DNA of 19,951 bases, from positions 1 through 19,951 of the forward strand of contig NZ_QFPF01000042.1 in the NCBI RefSeq assembly GCF_003248605.1. The letters run 5' to 3'. The notes under the pieces are model-generated. The model saw nothing but the letters and a program-made list of their open reading frames with translations, had not been told where the DNA came from and made no database searches. Positions 7,022 through 16,760 of this stretch are shown here, piece by piece. Made by a program: the position numbers and the translations under genes. The stretch comes from Microbacterium sp. (GTDB lineage Bacteria > Actinomycetota > Actinomycetes > Actinomycetales > Microbacteriaceae). Within the stretch, counting starts at the first letter, position 1, and every line of letters begins with the position of its first letter.

Positions 7022-7085
7022 CGGCGACCCGCAAACCCGTAACCCCGGACCCCACTGCCCCATCGCCCACGACGCCAGGAGCCCC

Positions 7086-8165
7086 ATGGATCGCGCCCTC
7101 TTCTCCCCGTTCACCCTGCGGGGGATGACGACCCGCAATCGCATCTGGGTGCCGCCGATGTGCCAGTACTCGTCCGAGAGCCGGGACGGGATGCCCGCCG
7201 CCTGGCACCTCGTGCACCTGGGATCGCTCGCCAAGGGCGGGGTCGGCGCCATCATCCTCGAGGCGACCGCGGTCGTGCCGGAGGGACGCATCAGCCCCGA
7301 GGACCTGGGGCTGTGGAACGACGCGCAGCGCGACGCGCTCGCGCCGATCGTGTCCTTCCTGCACGATCAGGGCGCGGCGGCGGGGATCCAGCTCGCCCAC
7401 GCGGGTCGCAAGGCGTCCACCTATCGCGCATGGGGCGAGACCCGGCGCGGCTCGGTGCCGCTCGCGGAGGGCGGGTGGCCGACGGTCGCGCCGAGCGCTG
7501 TGGCCTTCGAGGGGCTCGAGACTCCGCGCGAACTCGACGTCGACGGCATCCAGGCGGTCGTGGCGGCCTTCGCGGCGGCCGCGCGGCGAGCCGTGGACGC
7601 GGGTTTCGACATGGTCGAGATCCACGCCGCGCACGGGTACCTGCTGCACGAGTTCCTCTCGCCGCTGAGCAACCGCCGCACCGACGCCTACGGCGGCTCG
7701 CTCGAGAACCGGGCGCGGATCGTCCTCGAGGCCGTCGAGGCCGTTCGCGCCGAGATCGGCCCGGACGTGGCGCTGCTCGTGCGCTTCTCGGCGACCGACT
7801 GGACGCCCGGCGGGTGGACGCCCCAGGAGACCGAGCAGGTCGTGCGATGGGCGGCCGAGCGCGGCGCCGACATGATCGATGTCTCGACGGGCGGCAACGT
7901 CGCCACGGCGACGATCCCCGCGGGGCCCGGGTACCAGGTGCCGTTCGCCGCGGCGATCCGGGCGGCGACAGGCATGCCCACGGCCGCTGTCGGCATGATC
8001 GATCAGGCGTATCAGGCCGAGCAGGTGCTCATCACCGGGCAGGCCGACGTCGTGCTCGTCGGACGCGAGATGATGCGCGACCCGCACTTCGCGCTGCGCG
8101 CCGCACGCCAGCTGGGCGTCGAACTCGATTACGGCCCGGGTCCCTACGCCCGCGCCTTCGCCTGA
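7086..8165 (+). CDS. Old yellow enzyme, YqjM-like NADH:flavin oxidoreductase
   Basis: This 359-aa FMN-dependent ene-reductase reduces activated C=C bonds using NAD(P)H. The flavin-modulating cysteine and tyrosine of the thermophilic-like class are at Cys26 and Tyr28 (VPPMCQYSS), as in Bacillus YqjM. His180 and His183 in EIHAAHGYLLHEFLSPLSN bind the substrate carbonyl, and SNRRTDAYGGSLENR is the typical FMN/dimer segment. The ATG at 7086 follows AGGAG (7077-7081). It is 64 bp after panD and may be co-transcribed with it. The physiological substrate is unknown. It converges with the helicase gene, 22 bp apart. Confidence 0.92.
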   Translation: MDRALFSPFTLRGMTTRNRIWVPPMCQYSSESRDGMPAAWHLVHLGSLAKGGVGAIILEATAVVPEGRISPEDLGLWNDAQRDALAPIVSFLHDQGAAAGIQLAHAGRKASTYRAWGETRRGSVPLAEGGWPTVAPSAVAFEGLETPRELDVDGIQAVVAAFAAAARRAVDAGFDMVEIHAAHGYLLHEFLSPLSNRRTDAYGGSLENRARIVLEAVEAVRAEIGPDVALLVRFSATDWTPGGWTPQETEQVVRWAAERGADMIDVSTGGNVATATIPAGPGYQVPFAAAIRAATGMPTAAVGMIDQAYQAEQVLITGQADVVLVGREMMRDPHFALRAARQLGVELDYGPGPYARAFA

Positions 8166-8187
8166 GCCGGCGCGGTCGCGGTGCGGA

Positions 8188-9915
<1,728 letters not shown>

Positions 9916-9921
9916 GCTGCG

Positions 9922-9927
9922 ACGGTA
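9922..9927 (-). promoter_or_regulatory. Candidate -10 of deaD (leaderless)
   Basis: On the minus strand TACCGT is followed by 6 nt and then the deaD ATG. No Shine-Dalgarno sequence lies at normal spacing. The distance implies transcription starting at or next to the start codon. Confidence 0.45.
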
Positions 9928-9955
9928 GTCCCCCGGACGGTGCCGCCGCGACTTG

Positions 9956-9961
9956 TACAGT
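9956..9961 (+). promoter_or_regulatory. Candidate -10 of coaBC (leaderless)
   Basis: TACAGT ends 9 nt before the coaBC ATG at 9971, with no Shine-Dalgarno sequence between. The A of the ATG lies about where transcription would begin. The divergent deaD promoter is 28 bp away, so the two polymerase sites overlap. Confidence 0.55.
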
Positions 9962-9970
9962 GGGCACATC

Positions 9971-11221
9971 ATGGATCGGCCGTTCAACATCGTCGTGGGT
10001 GTCACGGGCGGCATCGCCGCGTACAAGGCGGTGCTCCTCGTCCGCGAGCTCGTGCTCGCCGGTCACGAAGTGCGCGTGATCGCGACCGAGTCCGCGCTGC
10101 GGTTCGTCGGCGCGCCCACCTGGGAGGCGATCAGCCGCCACCCGTTGAACACCTCGATCTTCGACGATGTCGCCGCCGTCCGCCATGTCGCGCTCGGACA
10201 GCAGGCGGATGTCGTCGTCATCGCGCCCGCAACGGCGAACACGATCGCGAAGCTCGCGACCGGCCTCGCCGACGATCTGCTCGGTACGACGGTGCTCGCC
10301 AGCCGCGCGCCGCTCGTCATCGCTCCCGCGATGCACACCGAGATGTGGCAGCATCCCGCCACTGTCGCCAACATCCGCACCCTCGCCGGGCGGGGAGTCA
10401 CGATCGTCGGTCCCGGCTCCGGCCGCCTCACCGGCGCGGACGTGGGCCCGGGACGCATGAGCGAACCGGACGAGATCGCCGCCGCAGCTCTCGCCGCCGC
10501 AGCTCTCACCGCCGCCTCGGCCCGCGAGACCCCGCCCGCGGCCGACCTCGACGGGCAGCGCGTGCTCGTGACCGCGGGCGGCACCCGCGAGCCGATCGAT
10601 CCCGTCCGCTTTCTCGGCAACCGCTCGAGCGGCAAGCAGGGTGCGGCGTTCGCGCTGGCCGCACGCGCCCGCGGCGCCGACGTGACGGTGCTCGCGGCCA
10701 ACATGGATGCCGCACCCGTCGCGGCCCTCGACGCCGCCGGCATCGCGCGGATCGACATCGAGACGGCGGCCGAACTCGCCGCCGAGGTCGCCCGGCTCGC
10801 GCCCGTCGCCTCCGTGGTCGTGATGACCGCCGCCGTCGCCGACTTCGCGCCGGCCGAGCCCGCGACGCGCAAGCTCAAGAAGCTCGCCCTCGGCGAGCGC
10901 ACCGAACTGGTGCTCACGCGCACCCCCGACATCCTGGGCGATCTTCTCGCGCACCCCGTGCCGGGACGCACGGTCGTCGGCTTCGCGGCCGAGACCGCGG
11001 CCGACCGCGACGAGCTGTTGGCGCTCGCGCGGGAGAAGATCGCGCGCAAGCCCGCCGACCTGCTGGTCGCCAACGCCGTCGGTGGCGGGCGCGGCTTCGG
11101 CACCGAAGACAACTCCGCGCTGGTGCTGGATTCCTCGGGCGCGGTCGTGGCCGAGGTCTCGGGCAGCAAGCGCGCCGTCGCCGATGCGGTGCTCGATCTG
11201 GTCGTGCGGCGACCCGCGTGA
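9971..11221 (+). CDS. coaBC: Bifunctional phosphopantothenoylcysteine decarboxylase/phosphopantothenate-cysteine ligase
   Basis: This 416-aa fusion performs two CoA steps: CTP-dependent coupling of cysteine to 4'-phosphopantothenate (CoaB) and FMN-dependent decarboxylation to phosphopantetheine (CoaC). The CoaC half (1-170) has [10 protein letters not shown], His72 (the E. coli His75 equivalent) and PAMHTEMW at 119-126. E. coli has Asn in that motif, here His122, and its Cys158 corresponds to Gly155 in the [13 protein letters not shown] segment. I recall the same changes in other actinobacterial enzymes. The CoaB half starts near residue 195 ([27 protein letters not shown]) and has the lysine in RKLKK (about 301). 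An Ala-rich linker contains a 15-bp tandem duplication. The stop overlaps the coaA start. Confidence 0.95.
   Translation: MDRPFNIVVGVTGGIAAYKAVLLVRELVLAGHEVRVIATESALRFVGAPTWEAISRHPLNTSIFDDVAAVRHVALGQQADVVVIAPATANTIAKLATGLADDLLGTTVLASRAPLVIAPAMHTEMWQHPATVANIRTLAGRGVTIVGPGSGRLTGADVGPGRMSEPDEIAAAALAAAALTAASARETPPAADLDGQRVLVTAGGTREPIDPVRFLGNRSSGKQGAAFALAARARGADVTVLAANMDAAPVAALDAAGIARIDIETAAELAAEVARLAPVASVVVMTAAVADFAPAEPATRKLKKLALGERTELVLTRTPDILGDLLAHPVPGRTVVGFAAETAADRDELLALAREKIARKPADLLVANAVGGGRGFGTEDNSALVLDSSGAVVAEVSGSKRAVADAVLDLVVRRPA
10478..10507 (+). repeat. 15-bp in-frame tandem duplication in the coaBC linker
   Basis: GCCGCCGCAGCTCTC occurs twice in a row (10478-10492 and 10493-10507). It adds five residues (Ala-Ala-Ala-Ala-Leu) to the flexible linker between the CoaC and CoaB domains, so it is likely neutral. 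Confidence 0.95.
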
Positions 11222-12150
11222 GCCGACCTGCCCCCTCGACCTCTCGAGAGATCACCCGCGCCGAATGGGCGCGCCTCGCCGCCGACATGGAGCAGCCGCT
11301 CACCGCCGACGAGGTGGCGCACATCCGCGGCCTCGCCGATCGGCTCGACCTGCGCGAGGTGCGCGAGGTGTACCTGCCGCTGAGCCGGTTGCTCAGCCAC
11401 TACGCCGCGTCGGCGAAGTCGCTGGGCGCCGCGACCAGTCGCTTCCTGCACGAGGCCGACACCACGACGCCCTTCGTGATCGGCATCGCGGGCTCGGTCG
11501 CGGTGGGCAAATCCACGATCGCGCGCCTGCTGCGCGAGCTCGTGGGGCGCTGGCCCGACACGCCTCGCGTGCAGCTGGTGACCACCGACGGATTCCTGCT
11601 GCCCAACGCCGAGCTGCTGCGCCGCGGCCTGATGCGGCGCAAGGGCTTTCCCGAGTCCTACGACCGGCGCGCCCTGGTCGAGTTCGTGCGGGCGGTCAAG
11701 AGCGGCGCCGACGAGGTGCGTGCGCCCGTGTACTCGCACCGCAGCTACGACATCGTGCCGGGGGAGCAGGTCATCGTGCGCCGACCGGACGTGCTGATCG
11801 TCGAGGGACTGAACGTGCTGCAGCCGCCGCCGCGCCCCAACGACGTCTCGGTGTCGGAGTTCTTCGACTTCTCGATCTATGTCGACGCCGACTCCGACGA
11901 CATCTCCCGGTGGTACACCGAGCGGTTCCTGGCGCTTCGCGATGCCGCCTTCCGGGACCCCGCGTCGTACTTCAACACATACGCCGATCTGACCGATGCC
12001 GAGGCCTCCGAGACGGCAGCCGGGTTCTGGAACGGCGTCAACCTGCCGAACCTGCTCGAGAACGTGCTGCCCACACGGCACCGCGCCGATCTCGTGTTGC
12101 AGAAGGCGGCCGATCACACCGTCGAGGGCGTTCTGCTCCGCAAGCTCTGA
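11218..12150 (+). CDS. coaA: Type I pantothenate kinase
   Basis: CoaA phosphorylates pantothenate with ATP, the committed step of CoA synthesis and usually feedback-inhibited by CoA. The 310-aa protein carries the P-loop GSVAVGKST (92-100), the family signatures [20 protein letters not shown] and [23 protein letters not shown] and VEGLNVLQ. The length is typical of type I enzymes. The start is a GTG at 11218 that overlaps the coaBC stop (GTGA), so translation is coupled. No type II or type III (coaX) kinase is seen in the window. The end is followed by a 75-bp gap with a possible new promoter. Confidence 0.95.
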   Translation: MSRPAPSTSREITRAEWARLAADMEQPLTADEVAHIRGLADRLDLREVREVYLPLSRLLSHYAASAKSLGAATSRFLHEADTTTPFVIGIAGSVAVGKSTIARLLRELVGRWPDTPRVQLVTTDGFLLPNAELLRRGLMRRKGFPESYDRRALVEFVRAVKSGADEVRAPVYSHRSYDIVPGEQVIVRRPDVLIVEGLNVLQPPPRPNDVSVSEFFDFSIYVDADSDDISRWYTERFLALRDAAFRDPASYFNTYADLTDAEASETAAGFWNGVNLPNLLENVLPTRHRADLVLQKAADHTVEGVLLRKL

Positions 12151-12158
12151 GGTGCGGA

Positions 12159-12180
12159 TATTCTGGACGCGGTCCAGGAT
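12159..12180 (+). promoter_or_regulatory. Candidate promoter and palindromic operator before the DUF2520-panC-panB genes
   Basis: TATTCT (12159-12164) resembles a -10 box. It overlaps the palindrome CTGGAC-GCG-GTCCAG (12163-12177), whose arms extend outward by three further pairs including a T/G wobble. A repressor here would cover the transcription start region. It is a short element and could instead be a small hairpin. Confidence 0.35.
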
Positions 12181-12225
12181 GACGCCGAACGCGTGGTCGC
12201 GTTCGACCGGCCGGGCCGCGAAACC

Positions 12226-12987
12226 ATGAACTCCACCCCGCAGCACCCCACGCGCACGGTCGCGGTCGTCGGCGCCGGACGCCTCGGCCGGGCGATCGCC
12301 CGAGCCTTCGCGACCGCCGGCATCGATGTCACCGGTCCGCTGGGACGCGGCGAGATCGCCACCGCCGACATCGTGCTGCTGTGCGTGCCCGACGCACAGA
12401 TCGCACCCGCCGCCGCGGCGGCCCGTGCCCGAGGGGGCTCCCGCGCCCTCATCGGGCACACCTCGGGTGCGACCCCGCTCGAGGGGCTCGACGTCGATTT
12501 CGGTCTGCATCCCCTGCAGAGCTTCACGGGGGACGAGGGCGCCGATGCCTTCGCGGGCATCGGCTGTGCCATCGCGGGGCGCACTGCCGATGCCCGCGAG
12601 GCGGCGCTCGCGCTCGCCACGAGCCTCGGCGCGCACGCCTTCGACATCGCCGACGAGCAGCGCGCGGCCTATCACGCCGCCGCCTCGATCGCATCGAACT
12701 ACGTCGTCACGCTGCTCGATGCGGCCGAGCAGCTCGGGGCCGCCGCCGGACTGAGCGCGCAGGATCTTCGCGCACGGCTTGCGCCGCTCGTGCGCTCCAC
12801 GATCGAGAATTGGCAGCGGCAGGGGCCCGAGACCGCGCTCACCGGCCCGGTTGCGCGCGGCGACGAGATGACGGTCGGCCGTCAGCGCGACGCGGTCGCC
12901 TCCGGCGCCCCCGATCTGCTGCCCGTGTTCGATGTGCTGCGCACCGCGACCCGTGCGCTCGCCGCGAGAGGACGGGACGCCCGATGA
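12226..12987 (+). CDS. Rossmann-like/DUF2520 protein, candidate ketopantoate reductase
   Basis: The 253-aa protein has an N-terminal NAD(P)-binding fold, VAVVGAGRLGRAIARAF, with GxGxxG at 16-21. Family signatures follow: LLCVPDAQI, GHTSGATPLE (HTSG 78-81) and GLHPLQSF (94-100). A C-terminal helical domain contains AAYHAAASIASNYVV (about 148-160), like the dimerising domain of 6-phosphogluconate dehydrogenase-type reductases. The start is ATG 12226; no good ribosome binding site is visible and GTG 12193 is an in-frame alternative. Its stop overlaps the panC start. Since panB, panC, panD and coaA are all nearby but no panE, reduction of ketopantoate to pantoate is the natural guess. The family call is firm; the activity is inference. 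Confidence 0.85.
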   Translation: MNSTPQHPTRTVAVVGAGRLGRAIARAFATAGIDVTGPLGRGEIATADIVLLCVPDAQIAPAAAAARARGGSRALIGHTSGATPLEGLDVDFGLHPLQSFTGDEGADAFAGIGCAIAGRTADAREAALALATSLGAHAFDIADEQRAAYHAAASIASNYVVTLLDAAEQLGAAAGLSAQDLRARLAPLVRSTIENWQRQGPETALTGPVARGDEMTVGRQRDAVASGAPDLLPVFDVLRTATRALAARGRDAR

Positions 12988-13847
12988 GGATCATGCGCAG
13001 TGTGGCCGAGGTGCGGGGCGCGGTGCGCGACGCTCGGGCGGCGGGGCGGCGAGTGGGTCTCGTGCCCACGATGGGGGCACTGCACGAGGGGCACCTCTCG
13101 TTGATCCGACGCGCGCGCGCGGACACCGACCTCGTCATCGTCTCGCTGTTCGTCAACCCCACGCAGTTCAACGCGCAGGACGACCTCGCCGCCTACCCCC
13201 GCGACGAGGCGCGCGATGCCGCGCTCGCGGAGGGGGAGGGTGCCGACATCCTCTTCGCCCCGCCCGTCGACGAGGTCTATCCCGACGGTTTCGCCACGAC
13301 GATCCACATCGCGGGACTCACCGAGGTGCTCTGCGGTGCCTACCGCGGCCCCGCGCACTTCGACGGTGTCGCAACCGTCGTGACGAAGCTGTTCCAGATG
13401 ACGGCACCCGATGTCGCGTTCTTCGGCCAGAAGGACGCGCAGCAGGTGCTCGTGGTGCGCCGGCTCGTGCGCGACCTCGACATCCCCGTCCGCATCGAGG
13501 CGTGCCCCACCGTGCGCGAACCCGACGGGCTGGCGATGAGCTCTCGCAATGCGTACCTCGACGCCGACGCCCGACAGCAGGCCGGCGCCATCAACCGCGC
13601 CCTCGAAGCCGCGGATCGCGCCCTCGCGAGCGGTGAGACCGATGCGGCGGCCCTGCTCGCGATCGCGCGGGAAGTGCTCGCCGACGCGGGTATCGAACCG
13701 GAATACCTCGAGCTGCGGCATCCCGAAGACCTTCGCCCGCTGGAGGCGGTCGAAGGCGACGCGCTGCTCGCCGTCGCCGCCCCCGTCGGCCGCGCCCGTC
13801 TGATCGACAACAGGATGCTGTCGCATCCGGCGAAGGAGCACGCATGA
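12984..13847 (+). CDS. panC: Pantothenate synthetase (pantoate-beta-alanine ligase)
   Basis: PanC joins pantoate and beta-alanine using ATP through a pantoyl-adenylate. The 287-aa protein shows the nucleotidyltransferase motif VPTMGALHEGHLSLI (27-41, HxGH-type), SLFVNPTQF (54-62), YPR, the AHFDGVATVVTKLF segment, FFGQKDAQQ and the KMSKS-like MSSRN. ATG 12984 overlaps the DUF2520 stop and the gene's own stop overlaps panB (ATGA at both ends), so DUF2520, panC and panB are translationally coupled. A second in-frame ATG lies 9 bp downstream (12993), but the overlap favours the first. Confidence 0.96.
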   Translation: MRIMRSVAEVRGAVRDARAAGRRVGLVPTMGALHEGHLSLIRRARADTDLVIVSLFVNPTQFNAQDDLAAYPRDEARDAALAEGEGADILFAPPVDEVYPDGFATTIHIAGLTEVLCGAYRGPAHFDGVATVVTKLFQMTAPDVAFFGQKDAQQVLVVRRLVRDLDIPVRIEACPTVREPDGLAMSSRNAYLDADARQQAGAINRALEAADRALASGETDAAALLAIAREVLADAGIEPEYLELRHPEDLRPLEAVEGDALLAVAAPVGRARLIDNRMLSHPAKEHA

Positions 13848-14737
13848 GCGCCCGTCCCACCCCCGCAGAAGACGGTGCCGCGCCGGCGCCCGTGACCTTC
13901 GCCGAGATCGCCCGGCGCAAGGCGGCGGGCGAGCCGATCGTCATGGTGACCGCTTACGATTACCCGAGCGCTCAGGTCGCGGAGGCCGCGGGGGTCGATG
14001 TCGTGCTGGTCGGAGATTCGGGGGCCATGACGGTGCTCGGATACGACAGCACCGTGCCCGTGACGGTCGACGAGATGCTGGTGCTGACCAAGGCCGTGCG
14101 CCGCGGGATGACCGTGCCCCTCCTCGTGGCCGACCTGCCCTTCGGCTCGTACGAGGTCTCGGACGAGCAGGCGATCCGCACGGCGCTGCGCTTCGTCAAG
14201 GAGGCGGGCGCCGATGCGGTCAAGATCGAGCGCGGCGGCACGTCGGTGGATCGGGCGCGGGCGCTCGTGGCCGCCGGCATCCCCGTGATGGGACACGTCG
14301 GGCTGACGCCCCAGACTGCGGCGACCCTCGGCGGGTATCGCTCGCAGGGCCGCACGGCCGACGAGGCCGCGCGGGTGTGCCACGAGGCGATCGAGCTGCA
14401 GGACGCCGGATGCTTCGCCCTGGTCTTCGAAGCCATCCCGAGCGCCGCGACCGCGGCCATGCGCCCCTCCCTGCGCGTGCCGGTGATCGGCATCGGCGCG
14501 GGCCCCGACGTCGACGGTCAGGTGCTCGTGTTCCACGACCTGCTCGGCATCTACGACGGGCCCGCCGCCCGCTTCGTCAAGCGGTACGCGCACCTGCGCG
14601 GCGAGATGATCGATGCCGTGGCGGCCTACGCCGGTGAGGTGCGGGAGCGGCAATACCCCGCGGCCGAGCACGGGTACGGCATGCCCGACGCCGAGGCCGA
14701 GCGGCTGCGCGTGCTGCTGGCGGACTCCGGTCGCTGA
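13844..14737 (+). CDS. panB: 3-methyl-2-oxobutanoate hydroxymethyltransferase (ketopantoate hydroxymethyltransferase)
   Basis: PanB transfers a hydroxymethyl group from methylene-tetrahydrofolate to 2-ketoisovalerate, giving ketopantoate, the first pantothenate step. The 297-aa TIM-barrel protein has MVTAYDYPSAQVAEAAGVD, VGDSGAMTVLGYDST with the Mg-binding Asp58 and neighbouring Ser59, VADLPFGSYE (Asp97), VKIERG (Lys127), MGHVGLTPQT and the catalytic-glutamate segment LVFEAIPS. These are all in family order. The N-terminus has about 17 extra residues compared with short family members. It is the last gene of the operon and converges on the amylosucrase gene. Confidence 0.96.
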   Translation: MSARPTPAEDGAAPAPVTFAEIARRKAAGEPIVMVTAYDYPSAQVAEAAGVDVVLVGDSGAMTVLGYDSTVPVTVDEMLVLTKAVRRGMTVPLLVADLPFGSYEVSDEQAIRTALRFVKEAGADAVKIERGGTSVDRARALVAAGIPVMGHVGLTPQTAATLGGYRSQGRTADEAARVCHEAIELQDAGCFALVFEAIPSAATAAMRPSLRVPVIGIGAGPDVDGQVLVFHDLLGIYDGPAARFVKRYAHLRGEMIDAVAAYAGEVRERQYPAAEHGYGMPDAEAERLRVLLADSGR

Positions 14738-14740
14738 GGG

Positions 14741-14778
14741 CCCTTCGACAGGCTCAGGGCGCGACAGGCTCAGGGCGC
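14741..14778. repeat. Duplicated 16-bp element between convergent genes (possible terminator)
   Basis: The unit GACAGGCTCAGGGCGC occurs at 14747-14762 and 14763-14778. The first copy is preceded by CCCTTC, giving CCCTTCGACAGGCTCAGGG (14741-14759), a short element I recall as dispersed between genes in many G+C-rich bacteria. Its CCCT/AGGG ends can pair weakly. The element overlaps the end of the amylosucrase gene and supplies its last residues and stop. Confidence 0.7.
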
Positions 14779-16685
14779 GGCGTCACGCGCAGCCACGCGA
14801 TGCCGTGGGCGGGCAGCATCCATCCGCCCGCGAGATCCACCGAACCGCCCTCGATGAGATCCTCGGCGCCCGCGCGAAACCCCGACAGGGTCTCTGCCGA
14901 CACGTGTGCGGCGTCGTCGCCGACGTTGACGAGTGCGAGCACGCGGGTCGTGATCCCGTCCCCCGTCCGCTGGTAGCCGAGCACCCGCGGATGCCCGGCG
15001 TCGAACCCGATCAGTCTGTTGCCCGCGAACTCGGGAGTTGCGCGGCGCACCTCGAGAAGCCGCATCATGCGTGCGAAGACGCGGCCGGCCGGCGTGGCGG
15101 CATCCATGCGCTGCGCGTAGCGCTCGGCGGGTCGGTGCGGCCGGTGCACCCAGCGGCTGTCGCCGGCCCGGTCGGGGTCGTCGGCGTAGCTGCGGTCGTT
15201 GAGCTGAGCGACCTCGTCGCCGAGATACAGCAGTGGGATGCCGCCTGTCGACAGCGCGATGGCGTGCGCGAGCACGACGCGGTCCTCGCCGCCGGGGTCG
15301 CCGGCCTCGATTCCGGCGAGGGATGCCGTCGTGCCCGTCACGCGGGCATCGCCGGTCTTGGGATTCTCCTGAAAGGGCACACCGCGGGCGAAAGAGCCCG
15401 GGAAGCGGCCGACGTAGAAGTCGTTGAGGAACCGGCGGTGCGGGTAGCCGTGGATGCCGAACTCGGCGGCGTCCTCGTCCGCGAAGGTCCAGCCGATGTC
15501 GTCGTGACTGCGCACGTAGTTGACCCACGCCGTGCCGGGCGGCAGGTCGTGCCGGCGCTCGAGAGCCTGGCGCAGCATCCGCGGGTCGCGTGTCGCGAGC
15601 GCCTCCCACGTCAGTGCCATCTGCAGTGGGTTGTACGAGAGCCGGCATTCGTTCGGCGAGATGTATTCGATGACCTCGTCGGGGTGCACGATCGCCTCGG
15701 ACTTGAACAGCAGGCTCGGCGCGGCCATCGCGAGCACCGCGTTGAACGCCTGCAGCAGCAGGTGCGCCTCGGGCAGCGACTCGCACGGGGTGCCGAGGCG
15801 CTTCCAGATGAAGGCGACGGCATCCATGCGCAGGACCTCGACGCCCTGGTTGGCGAGGAAGAGCATCTCGCCCGCCATCGCCCGGAACACCGCGGGGTTG
15901 GGGTAGTTGAGGTCCCACTGGAAGTGGTAGAACGTCGCCCAGATCCACCGCCCCTCGTTGCCGGCGCCGGGCATCGGCACGAACGCACCGGGGTGGTCAT
16001 CGGGAAAGATCTCGCGCACGGTCCGCTCGTAGGCGTCGGGCATCTCGCGGTCGGGAAAGATCAGATAGAAGTCCTCGTATTCGGGCTCGCGCGCGATCGC
16101 CTTTTGTGCCCACTCGTGTTCGTTGCTGGTGTGGTTGAAGATGAAGTCGACCACGAGCGAAATGCCGGCCAGTCGCAAGTCGGCGGCGAGGCTCGCGAGC
16201 TGTTCCATGGTGCCCAGGGCGGGATTCACCTTCCGGTAGCTCGAGACCGCGTATCCGCCGTCGCTGTTGCCCTCGGGGCTCTCGAACAGGGGCATGAGGT
16301 GCAGATAGGTCAGCCCGAGTTCTTCGAAGTAGGGGATCTGCGCGCGAATGCCCTCGAGGTCGCCGCCATAGCGGTCGACGTAGGCGACGGCCCCCAGCAT
16401 CCGTTCGCTCTCGAACCAGGTGGGCTCTTGCTCGCGCTGTGCGTCGCGGGCTCTGAGTTCGAGAGGGCGGGCGTTCCAGGATGCCGCGGCCTCTCCGATC
16501 ACGGCCGCCAGCTGCTCGAGTCCGTCGGGGCGTTCGCCGTACAGCCGACGGAAGAGTGCGTGCAGGCGCGGCGCGTGCGCGCCGAAGCGGGAGAGGAAGG
16601 CGTCGTCGAGCCGTCCGGCATGGGATTCGGCGAGCGAGAGGATCGGGCCGCGCTGGATGTCGAACTCGTCGTCGAGCCGTGTCAT
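14754..16685 (-). CDS. Amylosucrase (GH13 subfamily 4)
   Basis: Amylosucrase builds alpha-1,4-glucan from sucrose, releasing fructose. The 643-aa protein is close to the Neisseria polysaccharea enzyme in length and in diagnostic segments. The nucleophile is Asp288 (VLRMDAVAFIWK), the acid/base Glu330 (LFKSEAIVHPDEV) and the transition-state aspartate Asp395 (YVRSHDDIGWTFADEDA). Asp142 (GNSDGGYAV) and Arg511 (GDSRWVHRP) match the salt bridge that closes the active-site pocket in that enzyme. No signal peptide is visible, so it is probably intracellular. A sucrose hydrolase of the same subfamily is possible. The last residues (PEPVAP) are encoded by an inserted-looking repeat. TAGAGT lies 6 nt before the start, suggesting a leaderless transcript. 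Confidence 0.9.
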   Translation of the reverse strand: MTRLDDEFDIQRGPILSLAESHAGRLDDAFLSRFGAHAPRLHALFRRLYGERPDGLEQLAAVIGEAAASWNARPLELRARDAQREQEPTWFESERMLGAVAYVDRYGGDLEGIRAQIPYFEELGLTYLHLMPLFESPEGNSDGGYAVSSYRKVNPALGTMEQLASLAADLRLAGISLVVDFIFNHTSNEHEWAQKAIAREPEYEDFYLIFPDREMPDAYERTVREIFPDDHPGAFVPMPGAGNEGRWIWATFYHFQWDLNYPNPAVFRAMAGEMLFLANQGVEVLRMDAVAFIWKRLGTPCESLPEAHLLLQAFNAVLAMAAPSLLFKSEAIVHPDEVIEYISPNECRLSYNPLQMALTWEALATRDPRMLRQALERRHDLPPGTAWVNYVRSHDDIGWTFADEDAAEFGIHGYPHRRFLNDFYVGRFPGSFARGVPFQENPKTGDARVTGTTASLAGIEAGDPGGEDRVVLAHAIALSTGGIPLLYLGDEVAQLNDRSYADDPDRAGDSRWVHRPHRPAERYAQRMDAATPAGRVFARMMRLLEVRRATPEFAGNRLIGFDAGHPRVLGYQRTGDGITTRVLALVNVGDDAAHVSAETLSGFRAGAEDLIEGGSVDLAGGWMLPAHGIAWLRVTPRPEPVAP

Positions 16686-16691
16686 CGCCCC

Positions 16692-16716
16692 ACTCTAGGG
16701 TTCGCGAGCGGCGAAC
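16692..16716 (-). promoter_or_regulatory. Candidate amylosucrase promoter with palindromic operator
   Basis: On the minus strand a -10-like TAGAGT (16692-16697) lies 6 nt before the ATG. Directly upstream of it the palindrome GTTCGC-N5-GCGAAC (16700-16716) occupies the spacer region, where a bound repressor would block polymerase. The regulator is unknown. Confidence 0.45.
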
Positions 16717-16723
16717 GAAACAG

Positions 16724-16750
16724 CTGGCACTCTCGGGTCGAGAGTGCTAA
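16724..16750 (+). promoter_or_regulatory. CIRCE operator (HrcA binding site)
   Basis: CTGGCACTC-N9-GAGTGCTAA matches the CIRCE consensus TTAGCACTC-N9-GAGTGCTAA, with a perfect right half and two changes at the outer end of the left half. The 9-nt spacing is exact. It lies upstream of hsp20 and predicts repression by HrcA, relieved by heat. Confidence 0.92.
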
Positions 16751-16760
16751 TCTGATCGCA

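Noticed and set aside
10063..12675. 870-codon minus-strand frame
   Set aside because: Antisense to coaBC, coaA and the DUF2520 gene; product is compositionally biased without recognisable domains.
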